Source of the DNA: Bugula neritina
Lineage: Eukaryota; Bryozoa; Gymnolaemata; Cheilostomatida; Bugulidae
DNA length: 64,000 bases
Assembly (NCBI GenBank): GCA_964035545.1
Contig: OZ037772.1
Span: 2,736,501 to 2,800,500, forward strand
Reading direction: 5' to 3'
In this document: positions 13,413-26,730 of the stretch, piece after piece
How the letters are laid out: every line of letters begins with the position of its first letter
How positions within the stretch are numbered: the first letter of the stretch is position 1
Translations under genes and position numbers: made by a program
The notes under the pieces: generated by a model
Told to the model about the DNA's origin: nothing
Seen by the model: the letters and a program-made list of their open reading frames with translations, nothing else
Database searches by the model: none

Positions 13413-16400
13413 ATACGATGTAATGGGAACATAGGCTTTACATTACTACATTACAATACATACACATGTATAACAGAAGTTGATTAAAATATTTGTATAT
13501 TCCTATCCTAAAGATTTAAATATTTTTCAAGTCAGTTGGGTTTTACCTTTTATATGTACACTGTTCAGTGGAATGCTTCTTTTAAACAAAGAAAGTGTTA
13601 TTTAAACTCATTAATTTTAGTTGCCAAGGGAGATAAAGTTGCAGATAGTTTCTTTTCCTTTCAGATAAAACGTGTTACATATGCACATGAATATGTTCAA
13701 CTGATGATAGCAATCAAAATACAAATACCTTGCAACATAAAATAACACAACACCTGCAAAATACTGCTTACAATAGAATTTGCAGCTCTAACTGTAATAT
13801 TGAGTCTACCCTGTGGAGTAATGGTAGCAAGCCAGCGAGTGAAAAGTTTTTAATTGAGTTTTGGGTTTGAAAAGAAATTAGGACTCACCTGCTGACGCTG
13901 CCTTGTAGCTCTCCAGAATGCTGCCAGCAGAGATTCTACACAACTCACACTGCCACAGTATGTAGTCAAATACCTTCCTGCTCCCTACATTGGTTGCTAT
14001 AAACAGTACAGAGCTACACGTATGAGATAAGAGTGGACTAACAGAGAGAGAGGGAGAGGGAGAGAGGGAGAGGGAGAGAGAGGGAGAGAGAGAGGACGGA
14101 TCAACAGTTACTAGCATCTCAATTTCCCCACAATTCTCACCTGTTCTGTGATCTTCACCTTGATCTCTTCCAACTTGTTATGACTTGGTAACCTGCTGTC
14201 TCCACTGTTGGAATCTGGTCTTATACCCTCACTCTCATTGGACGAGTTGCTAGCTAGTAACGTGCCAGCAGATGGTGTGTTGGTGTTTAATGCTGAGTTA
14301 TTACTAGTGTTTACTGCTGACTGAGAGAGATTCGGCCTCAACTACAAAACATAACAGGATAATCTACAGTACAAGGAGGGGATCTACAGTACAAGGAGAG
14401 GATCTACAGTACAAGGAGAAGATCTGCAGTACAAGGAGAGGATCTACAGTACAAGGAGAGGATCTACAGTACAAGGAGAGGATCTACAGTACAAGGAGAG
14501 GATATACAGTACAAGGAGAAGATCTACAGTACAAGGAGAAGATCTACAGTACAAGGAGAAGATCTGCAGTACAAGGAGAGGATCTACAGTACAAGGAGAG
14601 GATCTACAGTACAAGGAGAGGATCTGCAGTACAAGGAGAAGATCTACAGTACAAGGAGAGGATCTACAGTACAAGGAGAGGATCTGCAGTACAAGGAGAG
14701 GATCTACAGTACAAGGAGAGGATCTACAGTACAAGGAGAGGATCTACAGTACAAGGAGAGGATCTACAGTACAAGGAGAGAATCTACAGTACAAGGAGAA
14801 GATCTACAGTACAAGGAGAGGATCTACAGTACAAGGAGAGGATCTACAGTACAAGGAGAAGATCTACAGTACAAAGAGAGGATCTACAGTACAAGGAGGG
14901 GATCTACAGTACAAGGAGAGGATCTACAGTACAAGGAGAGGATCTGCAGTACAAGGAGAAGATCTACAGTACAAGGAGAGGATCTACAGTACAAGGAGAA
15001 GATCTACAGCACAAGGAGAGGATCTACAGTACAAGGAGAGGATCTACAGTACAAGGAGAGGATCTGCAGTACAAGGAGAAGATCTACAGTACAAGGAGAG
15101 GGGGAATTATTTTCAACATGAAGAGTGTAAGCAAGTTCCAATAACAAGAAGCTAAACATTTGCCAACTTTGAGTCCTCTAACAGCTGCAAGGCCATCTTA
15201 AGCTTTTACCTAAACAAATGATGCCTAAGAACTTTTTAATCCCCACCCCAGAAAGAAACCTTGTGTCCATCACCTGTAAGACACACCATGTTTCTAATGT
15301 ATTCCTTAGCTACAGTTTCACAAGAGAATGGATACTCTACCAGACGTGTGTATGATATGTGAGTGGTAGATGAACTCACCTGGTCAGTCATTGAAAGTCG
15401 AATGAGTTCACTGGATATCACTCCGTCTGTGTCACACAGGAAGTGCTTCCTCTGAGAGTTCTGGACCTTTGTCTTTGTTCCTATGGCAACAGCAGTGAGA
15501 CTATTAGTTACTATGGCAACAGCAGGGAGACTATTAGTTACTATGGCAACAGCAGTGAGACTATTAGTTACTATAGCAACAGCGGTGAAACTATTAGTTA
15601 CTATAGCAACAGCAGTGAAATTATTAATTACTATAGCAACAGCAGTGAAACTATTAGTTACTATAGCAACAGCAGTGAGACTATTAGTTACTATAGCAAC
15701 AGCAGTGAAACTATTAGTTACTATGGCAACAACAGTGAAACCAGTAGTTACTATAGTAACAGCAGTGGAACTATTAGTTACTATAGCAACAACAGTGAAA
15801 CTATTAGTTAATATAGCAACAGCAGTGAAACTAGTAGCTAAACTAACTCGTGCACAGAGCAAATATAAAAATACACAGCTATAGTGTACACAAAATATAT
15901 ATAAATATACACAGCTATACACAGAGTATATATAAATATACACAGCTATATACAGAGTATATATAAATATACACAGCTATAGTGTACACAGAGTATATAT
16001 AAATATACACAGCAACAGAAGGCCTAGGGCCACACTGTGCGTATTTTCGCATGCGAAAATTAAAATCGCGAGTAGCAAAGGTGTCCACTGTAGCGTCAGT
16101 GATGCGTGATAAATAAAGCTTTCATTTTTAAATCGCACTCGCTTTCAATAATACGCAATTTACTGGAATATAGCACTAAATAAAGAAATTGGGCTCGCTG
16201 AATAACTACCAGCCAATTAGGTGACGATGACAGAGACGATTCGCACTTGCGTTGAAAATGCAGAGCGACAAGTGCGAAGGTTTTCTCAACGCGCACAGTG
16301 GACACCTTTGCTACTTGTGATTTCAATTTTCGCATGCGAAAATACGCGCCGTGTGGCCCTAGGCTAAGGGTTGACACCATAATTTAGAATGAAGGAAGAT

Positions 16401-17036
16401 TCTGTTTTCACCTGAAGAAGGTAGAAGCTGTTGGGTGGTCCTGTGTTCAATAGATGAGAGATTATCTCGGTATATGGTGTACGCATCATCAGATATGGGA
16501 GTGAGTCCTTGGTAGTCACATTTGAAGAGAGAGAAAAGTTCTGATACTCTGTGGGATATGTACAGTACATCGATTCAGACATGTACAGATTTGATGGATA
16601 TAAGGGTTTGTCTACTGTGAGCTAGCTAGTCAACTATACTATGTATTGTACAGAAAGAAACAATTTCTCTCTCGGATACAATGGCACATATTCAGATATA
16701 TCTTTATTGTATACTGTGGTGTATGAATAATGTTGGCAGACAGCAGCCTACCAGTATGTCACTCTTAGTAACTGAGTCAATATACTGAGAAGTTACAGGG
16801 AGATGATACAATCCTTATATTTACTCTGCTGTACTAGACGAGGAACAAGAAAACTTGTGTTCTAATGTGCACCAAAATCTCTACTTAGCTACAAACATAG
16901 CTGATACTCTCCCCTGTTTATATAATAAAGTTGTAATCTAAAGAATACAAACACACTTTTCCTTAGTGGATGTCAGAACTGGACTACTCAAAGCTCTCAC
17001 CAGTTTTAACTTCTCAGGAGCATTGAGGAACACGGT
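11045..17036 (-). CDS. Multi-exon gene, product not recognised
   Basis: Exons were read by hand on the minus strand: 17036-17001, 16784-16752, 16546-16412, 15480(or 15472)-15380, 14341-14141, 13996(or 13984)-13889, 13295-13114, 12836-12725, 12372-12257, 11941-11815, 11493-11447 and 11103-11045 (stop). Donors are strong (GTGAGT, GTAAGT) and most phases join. The N-terminal half includes LPYLMMRTPYTEIISHLL and HFLCDTDGVISSELIRLSMT, followed by a Ser/Asn-rich linker. The C-terminal half is helical (KISRLIIKFMQ, KLTATLSFIDYMCNS, QVQSFLTSYRDGIGNTFKL, KVDPWLQYDMCSQAI) and ends in a Ser-rich tail. About 410 residues are visible. The 5' end was not found. Exon 13295-13114 needs a 1-nt frame correction, and exon 13996-13889 has two open frames. 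It looks like a conserved helical cytoplasmic protein, but I assign no function. Confidence 0.6.
13323..13409. repeat. (TA)n microsatellite
   Basis: A nearly pure TA run in an intron of the minus-strand gene. Unlike the tracts near 9.3 and 10.8 kb, it has no hammerhead-related flank. Confidence 0.9.
14041..14095. repeat. GA-rich simple repeat
   Basis: A purine-only GAGAGG-type run in the intron between exons 14341-14141 and 13996-13889. Confidence 0.85.
14358..15105. repeat. 20-bp minisatellite, about 37 copies
   Basis: Head-to-tail copies of GATCTACAGTACAAGGAGAG. Most variants are single changes (GATCTGC, GAGAA). It fills most of an intron of the minus-strand gene. Open frames across it on both strands are a product of the periodic unit. 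Confidence 0.95.
15484..15838. repeat. 30-bp minisatellite built on a 3' splice-site sequence
   Basis: About 12 copies of a 30-bp unit. On the minus strand each has the form of pyrimidine-rich CACTGCTGTTGCTATAG followed by TAACTAATAG. The acceptor of the exon ending at 15480 lies in the terminal unit (GCTGTTGCCATAG then the exon), so the array repeats acceptor-like sites upstream of a real exon. All plus-strand frames stay open because the unit is 30 bp. Confidence 0.9.
15890..16013. repeat. Short tandem array, 31-36-bp units
   Basis: About four copies of an AT-rich unit containing ACACAGCTATA and GTATATATAAATAT, directly left of the MITE. Confidence 0.8.
16023..16363. mobile_element. 341-bp MITE with long terminal inverted repeats
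   Basis: The two ends are inverted copies over roughly 70 bp: CCTAGGGCCACAC at the left, GTGTGGCCCTAGG at the right, and GTGTCCACTGT-type inner parts. Each arm contains a perfect palindrome, TTTTCGCATGCGAAAA. There is no coding capacity. It sits in an intron of the minus-strand gene between exons 16546-16412 and 15480-15380. I could not fix a target-site duplication; an end of TAGGGCC would suit a hAT-type element. Confidence 0.85.
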
Positions 17037-20000
17037 CTACAAAATACACCCACACATATCTAGAACTACCCTCTATATTCACTAAACAGAGTTCCTCAGT
17101 CTATTCAGCATGATAGGACACACCCAGCAAGAAATAAACTCAAGGCTAAAACAGTTATCTGACTGTGAATCACACATTTTATGTTTCCACATTGAAGAAC
17201 ACATTTAATCAGCACACACTAGGCTAACTACAATCAGCTAGTCTCATGGTTCTCTCTCATACTACAGAGAGCTAAGTCTATCTAACTGGTGGCCAGCTAT
17301 ACAGTTTTGAGTATTTATATAGTGTGCCCATGAATTGTTAACAGGGTGGACTCAACTTCTTTAACCCCTTCGTCTCGAACTCTCTGTATAATACTTATAT
17401 TATGGGGCGCAGTAGCTATGTATTTTGTAAATTGAAAAAAAGTATTTAAATATACTCCAGTTGCAGTTTTATAATAGATTAGGAGACAAATAGCTGATGT
17501 TTAAAGGCGGTAAGCTTCCAGGTTATTTATTACATTTGAGCAAAAGTTTGCATGCTTTTCAACTGTTTTATCAGCATTTTATCCAATTTCTTATACGAAA
17601 ATACTACAAAAATGTAAGTAAAAGTGGTCATATTAGGTGTCTTGGACTTGCCCAGACTTGCCCGCGAGCGTGCCCTCCGTGTCCTATTCTGACGTGGGGA
17701 TGGCAAAATAGCCCTATTGTAGCGTGAGTTTATATCGCGTAAAGTTATTAAGAAGCGGGTTTGTCACAGATTCTCGTTATTCGTAGTTCAAATCACATGA
17801 ATGTTACTCTTCGGGCGGCTACTAATAACTAACGTTAGCTACGCAACATCAAGAAAGGTAACTAATTTGACTGTTTTCAAATAGACAATTCCATTTTGCT
17901 AGTTTGTAACTATCTGTAAATCACAAAATAATTATTTTCCCTATTTTAATTTCAATTATCATGTCGACCACACTACCAGAAAATTACTCTTAAATATGCA
18001 GTAAATGATGATTTTCAACCGTTTTGTGATGAATTATAGGTTAGTAGTTGTCTACGTAAAACCAAGTTTTAAAATTTGTAACTGAATCAGTGAAACTGAA
18101 TCACAGTATGAGTATCAGTATGAGTATCACTAGTCTATGTCTATGACTCTCACTCTAACTCTAAGTCTATGACTATCGCCTATTGGTGAACTATTATTAA
18201 TAATATTCAATGGTTATATTTATTAACACTATTATTAGTCATAATGATAATCATATGGCAGTATCAGTTTCGAAACTAATACTTATAATATTAGTTATAA
18301 CTATAAGTATAGGTTATACCGATAGCTATATTTATATTAATATAAATATTTATATTCATAGTAATACTAATAACAAATGTAATATTATTATGTTAATCGT
18401 TATACTTGTAAGTTATAATATAAAGCAAACGACACAAGTATTAATTTGAACTGCTGGTCTTAAAATAAAAAGTAAAATAAATAATAATATAAATAATAAA
18501 ATATAAATTATAATAATTTAATTATACTAATACTAATAGCAATACTTATACAGTAATATAATTAGAATAAATTTATAAAACTTAAACAACTTTAAATTTA
18601 AGGAACAACTTTAAATACAAACAAAGATAATATTAAATAATTATAATCATAATGATCATAACAATAAATATAATTATGATTCCAATAATTATCAATATAT
18701 TATGTAATATTTAAATTATTTTAATCTATAATTATAATCATAATTTTTATAGTTATAGTGAATAAATTCAATTTGACATAATAACTATAATATTATAAAG
18801 CAGTCAGCCTATCTCTAATGCTGATTGATATTCAGATTGTTATGACTGTATCATTATTCACTAACTCTAAGAGTAAGTGGCTACAATTATTAGTATCAAT
18901 GTTGTGTTAGAGTACTATACCTATTGGAATTTTGATATATCCATTATATTTACAACTCTGCCTGTTACAGCTATTAATAAATTGAACCAAAATACCAACA
19001 GTGCCTAATAATCGCCTTATTTATAAAATAATCACAATCATAATGCTCAAGTTAATAGATTGGAAATTATTGAAAATTATGTTGTTGCCAATATAAATAT
19101 GACATTGTATGCATCCAAGTAGTGATGTTGTAATATATCTTGGAAGATAATTACATTATAATAAGAGTTAAATTCCTCTAAGTAACTTTTTTTGCAATTA
19201 TTCCTTAGAATAACTATAACTTATACTCCTAACATTTAATAGCGCATTAGTTTTAGATTGAGCTACTAATTGTATTTATTGCATGTGAAAGTTAGTTATT
19301 CTCCGCCAGCTGCATGAATGTGACTGGTAAATTTTGTAACCTTTGGCAGTAATAACTTTGTAGCATAAATTAGACAAATTTTTATGAAAATACATAATTT
19401 TAATGCTATAGCTGCTAGTAATTTTAATGGGTGTAATAATATTACTTTCACCAGCATTAATTTTTACTTTGTTCATGCTTCATAAAGCATTTTCTAAATT
19501 CTTTTTTGAATAAATATATGTATATAATGTGCTGAATAGATTACATATGTTGGGGTTCTTCCTATACTGCAGCTCAGCCTACACTCCCCGCCACAAATGT
19601 TCCTAAACTACTAGCTTCATCAGGATACAGATTGATGGAGCTGTATTGATAAAAACTTCTCTTTTAGCAGTAGAGGCATCATAAAAAAAAGGCAAGTATT
19701 TTACTCAATAAGAATGCGGTTTTTTACTTCTACAAATTTGATAGCCTACACGATTCTATTTAAATGGAAACTGGTCTGACATAATGTGTCTGCAATTTAT
19801 TAGTTATAATATAGTAAATACTATGCGGGTCTATAGATCAAATGGCTCAAAAAAAATTAAATAAAACATTACACAATGCTGTATTTATTAGCAATGTAAT
19901 ACTTAGCAAGTAATTTCACATTATTATTGTTTGCAAAGTTTCATATATCTACATATGTTTGTTCAATTCAGTGTTCTGAAGTAGAAGGTTCCAACAGCAG

Positions 20001-23000
20001 GGAAAAGCCTTGAACAAGATATTATGTTCTACATCTCCAACTCATTTTAACTTTGCTGGTCAGTTCATTGTGTATCTGGAGCATAGTTTTGTATTTTCAA
20101 GTAGTCCATCAGATACCTTTGTAGATAGTAAAGATTAAAATGCTTGTGCAATGATGTCCATAATGTTGAACCGATTTATTGAAACTAAAACTGTTCTTAA
20201 TTATAACAAAACTTGACAATCTTTACGTAAAGAATAATGTCCTATAATCTATCTTCATTGTAAACAAAATTAGAAAGTTCCACACCAGCAAATTGTTTAT
20301 CATCATCTGTAGGTGGAAGACGCGTGCACTCAGTTTTAAAGGCAAGCTGGCAGTGGTTTTCTTTGCCTTCTATGAAGATTTGGAAAGAGCCAGAAAATTA
20401 ATACTCTATAACTGCAAAACCATGTTGTAGTGTCTTGTGTTATTGATTGAATCGTCTAAAAGAAAAATTGTTGTATCATTATAATTTTACTGTTGATGAA
20501 TTAGCAAATCTACTTATCTTGGTAAATATATTCAAGAACAAATACTATAGTGTAACTCAGTTTTGGTTATGTGCATGCTCCTTAAGTGAATTTACAGCAG
20601 ATATCAAACTATATATTAGAGACTGATATAGGAATTAAATTTAAGCTAACCATGATGATGTAAATAGCTGTTGTATGTGACTTCGAGAACTCTGCTGGCC
20701 ATGTCAGTTCAAATACACCAGGGTGATCTGTTACGAATTTCATGTCATTATTGAAATTCAGCTTTTTCAAGTGCCTCTTCACAACTCTGGCAGCATTCTG
20801 ACTGCTACTTAGCTTTCTGCGCCTGAAATTTCTTCTACTTGCACCATTCTTCTATTGGTGGAATGTTAGCCTATAACAAACAGGTGTACCAAAGCTAAAA
20901 AAATATCTAATTCACTGCACTAGGATATTATTCAACTCATTTAAATTTAATATATAGCAGTAAAACAATCACATAATTGTTTTTATTTTATCAGCTTTAC
21001 TTTACAAAGCTGAACCATATAATTTAGTAACTTGTCACCATAATAAACTTTGTACAACATACAAATTGAAAACCTGATGTGATTGCTTTTTTAATAGAAT
21101 ATACATTACAAACATGTTACTTTGATAAGCGTGTTTATAATAAAAGTATTAAACCAGTTAAAAAAAATTATTTTGTTATATAAGGGATCACAAAACTACA
21201 TCATTTTAGACCTGTAGCTCAATGTTCCTCAAGCAACGGGCTGCTATGACTAATTAATTTTCTATCATTGCATTTGATTGTTCTACTCATAGTGTATTGG
21301 CGAGTTAAAATTATTGGTAATTTAATGTATATTTTAGCTACCTCTGTACAATCAATGTCATAGTAATATCAATTAGGTTTTAAATTTCACTGAGTTTATA
21401 GTAAATTACTGCAACCGTTACATAACATTTGGCTAGTTCTCTAGTTCATTAAATAACCATACGAACTTAAATTTACAACATGAAAAAAACACACAAAGCA
21501 AAATCAAAATAAGCATATTATGAACCAATGTAATTGATAAGCGATAATGCTGTTATATAACATAAATTATCAAATTGAAATAGTTATTATTACTATTAGT
21601 ATTACTATCATTATAACAACTATAATTATTATTAGTATTACTATTACTATTAGTATTAGCATTAGTAGTAAAAAATGAGTCGAGTTCAACATAATATACA
21701 ATCTAGCTTACTATAAAAGTAGAAGTAGAACTTTTAAAACTATCATCTGCATCATTATCAGAACTATGAGTAATACTAGTAGTTGTACTAATAGTAATAC
21801 TAATTATTAATAGTAATAGTATCACTATGAGTATGAGACTTGGGCTGGCAGTGATTATCACGATCAGTATCAACATCGTCATAGTCAAAAGTTACAAGAA
21901 TAGAAGCCATATTCATATTGATATTCTCATTGAGTTATGCATAGTCATATTCATAGTAATACTAATAGTCAATCACTGATTGAGTTTATGTCATAGTGAT
22001 ACTCATACTCATAATTAATTTATACGATACTCATACTCATAGTGATACTTCACCGTGAATTTAATAATAATTTTAATTTAATATTATCATTGTTGCTAAT
22101 ATTATGTCTTACTCTTAGTCTAACAGCAGCTCTATGAAGAAGTTAAACATAACTGATAACAAAACAAATTAAAAAAATAATACTGCAACAATCAATATAA
22201 TGTATATCAATATGCTAGCAACCTAATTTTCAGCTCACTTCATTAACTTTCCGTGCAGTATTGTGAATTGTGATAAAATAAATTTATTAATGGTGACCTT
22301 GACATCTTCGTCCAAATGCCTTTCACGTCAAGCCCCGAACCAATTTGTAAAAATTTTGGATTTTTTACTTTTGATTATTTTTTACGAAAAGAGCTTCAAA
22401 ATAAATTTAAAAAAAAGTGAGCTGTTGTCCACATGAAAAGAAATATATGAGCTAATTTTCTAAATTCAGGAAGTTACCAGAGGGTCACAATATTTTTTTA
22501 AAAAAATCTTTATTTTCACGACAAGCTCTATATATTAATATAGAAAAATAGAAGACAACTCTTTTTTCAGATTTTTCATGTGCCACGGTCACGTCAATAT
22601 CAGTGCTATTAACACATATATTTTAATTCATTTTTTCTGGTATATTGAGTTGAGATTTTTTGTATATATTTTGTGAATGCAACTAAAAAAGTATGATCTT
22701 TTAATTAACAGTAATTGATTTTATCAAAATAACCTGGATGCCTACGATGTTTAAATGAAAACATTTAATGGCCTACACCAAGCTTGAAAATAATTAGATA
22801 TAAGCCCACCCCTTGTGCTAGTCACATATTCATGTTCATAGCTTAAGTGAGCTGAAGCACACATCACAGTGGCTGATCATCACCACACACATTCTCACAC
22901 TGTTCTCATAAACTGCAGAGTCGTAAATATGTTCTCCTTCACATTGGTACTTGAACTCGTACTGAAAGTGTTGCTCATAACTGTTCATATTGACACTGAC

Positions 23001-25019
23001 ATTATGAAGTTAGTAGTGATATTTCATTTTCAATAGTAGGGCTTTTAGATGGTATTGATTCATCCACAATGAGAAATACTTGCAAATGTTGATAAATTAT
23101 TTTATGATTGAATTGGTGAGTTATAATGTGTATCATTCAAATGTGAACACTGAACATGATCTGGTCACCTTGATTACTTCATATTGATTCATCGCAATTG
23201 TCAGTATAATTGTGCCATAGAGAATTCTATTAAGTTTGAAAATTGACATACAGTTTCACATTGCTCATTCAGTGATCCATGCTTACTGTTACGTTGGCCT
23301 TCAGGCTTAAAGCAACAAAATCTAACAGTAACACTATCTATAAGTATATTTATATTATTATCAAGTATTAGCATTATGACATAAAATTTAACTTAAAGCC
23401 TGTCAGTTATAGTGTCTATGAAATTAAATTCCAAAAATAAAAAAAAAACAAAAATAACAACTTTTATTCACGCTTCAACTTTCAAAACGAAGACTAAGTT
23501 CAGCCCAACGAGGTAAGAAATGATCATTTAATCAGTTAATCACAATGCCTAGTATGTTATCACATTCACCCAAGCTTTCACTGTAAACCACAATGATTAT
23601 AAGTATGATTTAATGAGTATGGCAATATGGCAATCCCAACGACAATAAGTATAACAGTCTGAGTCTTAGTTCTTACTATTAGTATTACTAATACTATTAC
23701 TATTAGTATTAGTATTACTTACAACTTCAACTTGCTTATGCAAGAGAATTAAATCTTTAAAGCGTAGCATCCTTTTCAAGCAAAATAAGGATAATAAGTT
23801 TCGTCAAATTGAGTTAAAAACTACAACTTTACAACTTATAAGTCACAAGCAGTGAACTGAAACTATAATTATAGTTCAATGGTCACAAGTATAAAGCAAC
23901 TTATGCTCAGTCATCACTAATCCTAGTGGGTACGGCAAGCATAATTAAAGCATAATTAAAGCATAATTAATTTTACAATGCGACAAGATTATCTAGACGG
24001 TGCGCTTACGCCTCTCATTGTACTTAAGCAATATCCAATTGTATGGTTTTTATGACTTTAAAATCCGTTTTTGAGAAGCAAGGCTAGATAGAAATTAATG
24101 ATCGATATTGACTCGCTAAGAGTACTCATGTAAACCCGCAAACTACAACTTTTAACTTGACCGCAAAGCTGGAAGTACGATAAGCGTCGCCGTATTGATT
24201 TCAGGCGAATTTTAGTTTATTTCTTTTAAACTGCTGAGAAGTAATATTTCATTATTTGCTTCCATATTTTTATGTCTGTATCAGCCATCAGGGCTATCGC
24301 GATACAATTATAAATGTTCTTAATTCAATCAATATTATGAAATAATTAATGTAGGAAATTCAATTTTGACTATATAGAATAATCTCAATCTGAATAAGTA
24401 TTATTTATTTATTTAACACTTGCACTTCGTCTTACTCTTACTCTTATTCTTTATCTTAGTCTTAGTCAGATAACATACTGATACTGATACTCAATCTCAT
24501 ACTCAATCTCATACTGAGTCTGATACCCATAGTCATAGTGATAGTCTTTGCCAGATTATTGCTAGATAACTTAAGCTAGTACTAGTACTACTACTAGTAG
24601 TACTACTACTACTACTAGTACTAATAATCACAGTACTAATACTAATACTAATAGTAATAGTTATAGTATTGGAGTAATACTAATACTAATAGTAATACTA
24701 CCACTAGTAGTAGTAGCAGTAGTGCTAGTAGTAGTAGGGTACATGATGATGATCATTATGATTATGATTATGAAGATGGTTACTACTATAACTATTACGG
24801 TATGAGTATAACTATAAGTATTAGTATTTGATTTTATTTTGCATTGCTAATTGAAGACCATGCGTTAAAATTAACTGTTTCTCTCTTTTCTAAGTTACAT
24901 TTAAAGTTGCACACTAATAGACATATATGCTTTCAATTTTTTGGGTCTATCTTTAAGTTGCGAAACTTGACCAGTATGACTATGACTAACTGTAACTAGA
25001 ATAAAATATTAGATGATAG
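17037..25019. other. Gene-free, cryptically simple AT-rich DNA
   Basis: I see no gene. A somewhat CpG-richer patch at 17640-17860 could hold the promoter or 5' exons of the minus-strand gene. From about 18100 on there are irregular runs of ATTAGTATT, ACTCATACTCAT and TAGTACTACT types (18100-18450, 21580-22030, 23640-23720, 24420-24840). These are degenerate simple sequence rather than clean arrays. Confidence 0.5.
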
Positions 25020-25449
25020 AGAAGTTTAATACAGTTACACCTCCTTTGACTTGTGCTACCGTCGGTAGTGTTAAAAGAGTGGAGCCAAAGAAGAGCATAA
25101 TCACAGAATTCACAGCCTGCTGGTTTGAGCTTTTTGTGGTCTAGAGATTGTACTGGGTTACAGGGATCTTTTTCCCGTCTGTGAATTTTTGATCCCTGCG
25201 GTTGTTTCTGACTGTGGGTAGTTGGAGGTGTTGAGGGAGTGGGCTCACTTGGTAGGCTATATCATTGTAATCATATTAACCAACTTAACAGTTTACTAAT
25301 TCATTGTCTAACTCTGTCTGTCTCTGACTAGTAACACTATTTATTTATTTATTTACTTCCTACTCCTTAAAGTTAATATTTACTAAAATTATCTGATAAA
25401 AAATTAAAACCTGAACCTGTCTTTGAATATTTTCCAAAAAAAAATAATA

Positions 25450-26730
25450 TGACGAAACCTAAAAGGTCAGACTCAACCTCAAGTACTAACTCATCAAAAG
25501 CTAAATGCACCCAGAGGCAGAGTGCTATACTTAATTCTACCCCAGGACCTACCGTGCCTCAGGCAGTGTGTGAAAAGTGTACTAAAAATAGATAATGAAG
25601 ATGAAGGTACCCTGTCAATTGAGTGTGAAACTTGTCTCATTTGGTTTCATTTAGACTCTGCTGATCTTATAAAGCAAGATCTAAACACCATTACGAAGAA
25701 GGGCACTCATTGGTTTTGTGACCAATGTAAAGCTGTGGCATTCCCAAATTTCATAACCAGACTTCAAGCTGTTGAATCCCACATTGAAAAAAGTTATGTT
25801 CAAATAATGGATTCATTTAATAATCTCATGACTGCTGTGGAATCTCAACTAACTAGCTTATTTGAGAATCATGTTTCCAGAAGTGAGAAAACATTTGCTT
25901 CGGTAGTTGCAAAACTGGAAGACTCCACTACAACAATAAATAGGCAACTAAAGACCCAAGAAGTTCAAATTAAATCTACCAAAACAGAGATTTCTAGTGA
26001 AAGCAGAGCTAAAAATATCATAGTTTTTAGAATTTCCGAGGAACACGACTATAGTGAACTAGGCTTTGAGTTGAGCATTAACTCTTCACGGATGTTCTTT
26101 ATTATGTTTTATTATACTTCTATTGACATCCTATTGACATCGTCAAGACTACCATTATTGCAATTCAAACTTACATGATCAGGATAAACATAAATAAACA
26201 ATAAACAAAAAAGGAAACAATATAATAAATGTAAATAACTTACTTATTTTGCTCTCTTAAAATTACACCAGTTTACTAGCACCAACTATTGCCAAGTGCC
26301 AGAGTTAGCACTGGCTGTGCTGTAGAAAGCTTTTCTTAGTGTAGCTAAAATAGCTTAGCAAACTAGCGCTAATTTCACTACAACGACACTACTTTAGATG
26401 AATCCATAGGTAAACTCTCAGAAGTTTTAGATTCATGTAGTCTCAGATTTCACACATCAAGAGACAATGCCGCAAGATTAAGACAAAAAAAGTTGACAAG
26501 ATTAGACCCACATGACTAACATTAGCTTCAGAAGTTCAAAAATGGGAATTTCTAAAACGAATCAACGATCAGAAAATAGAAGGAGTCTTTGCGCGTCTTG
26601 ACTGGAATGAAGGGGACCAAGAAAAATATTTTCAACTGAGAAGCGAGCTTAGGGAATTGAGGCAGAAAAATCCAGAAAACAAGTACAAGATAACAAACGA
26701 GAAGATAATAATCGAAGAATATTATCTGTA
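25450..26730 (+). pseudogene. LINE ORF1, PHD-like finger and coiled coil, broken
   Basis: The ORF starts MTKPKRSDSTSSTNSSK at 25450 and gives the first pair of a C4HC3 finger (VCEKC). It then shifts frame near 25590 and continues with IECETCLIWFHLDS and THWFCDQC. One zinc-binding Cys is Ser (WFHLDS where the family has C). A coiled-coil stretch and the NIIVFRISEE segment of the RRM-like ORF1 domain follow. About 338 bp interrupt the frame from 26050. The tail resumes at about 26388 (LDESIGKLSEVLDS) and runs, after further breaks, to a TAA near 26730 (RSELRELRQKNPENKYKI). In relatives the protein binds element RNA. Confidence 0.75.
26050..26387. mobile_element. Small insertion (MITE-like) inside the LINE ORF1
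   Basis: ORF1 homology stops at 26049 and resumes at about 26388. ACGAC occurs at 26045-26049 and again at 26383-26387, consistent with a 5-bp target-site duplication. The insert ends are imperfect inverted copies (TATAGTGAACTAG against TTGTAGTGAAATTAG). No coding capacity. Confidence 0.55.

Noticed and set aside
15443-15943. 122-235-codon frames on both strands over the 30-bp repeat
   Set aside because: Period divisible by three keeps frames open; only the short part 15380-15480 on the minus strand is an exon.
19590-19640. A second hammerhead on the minus strand (CTGATGAAG)
   Set aside because: No GAAA core at proper distance and no pairing helices.
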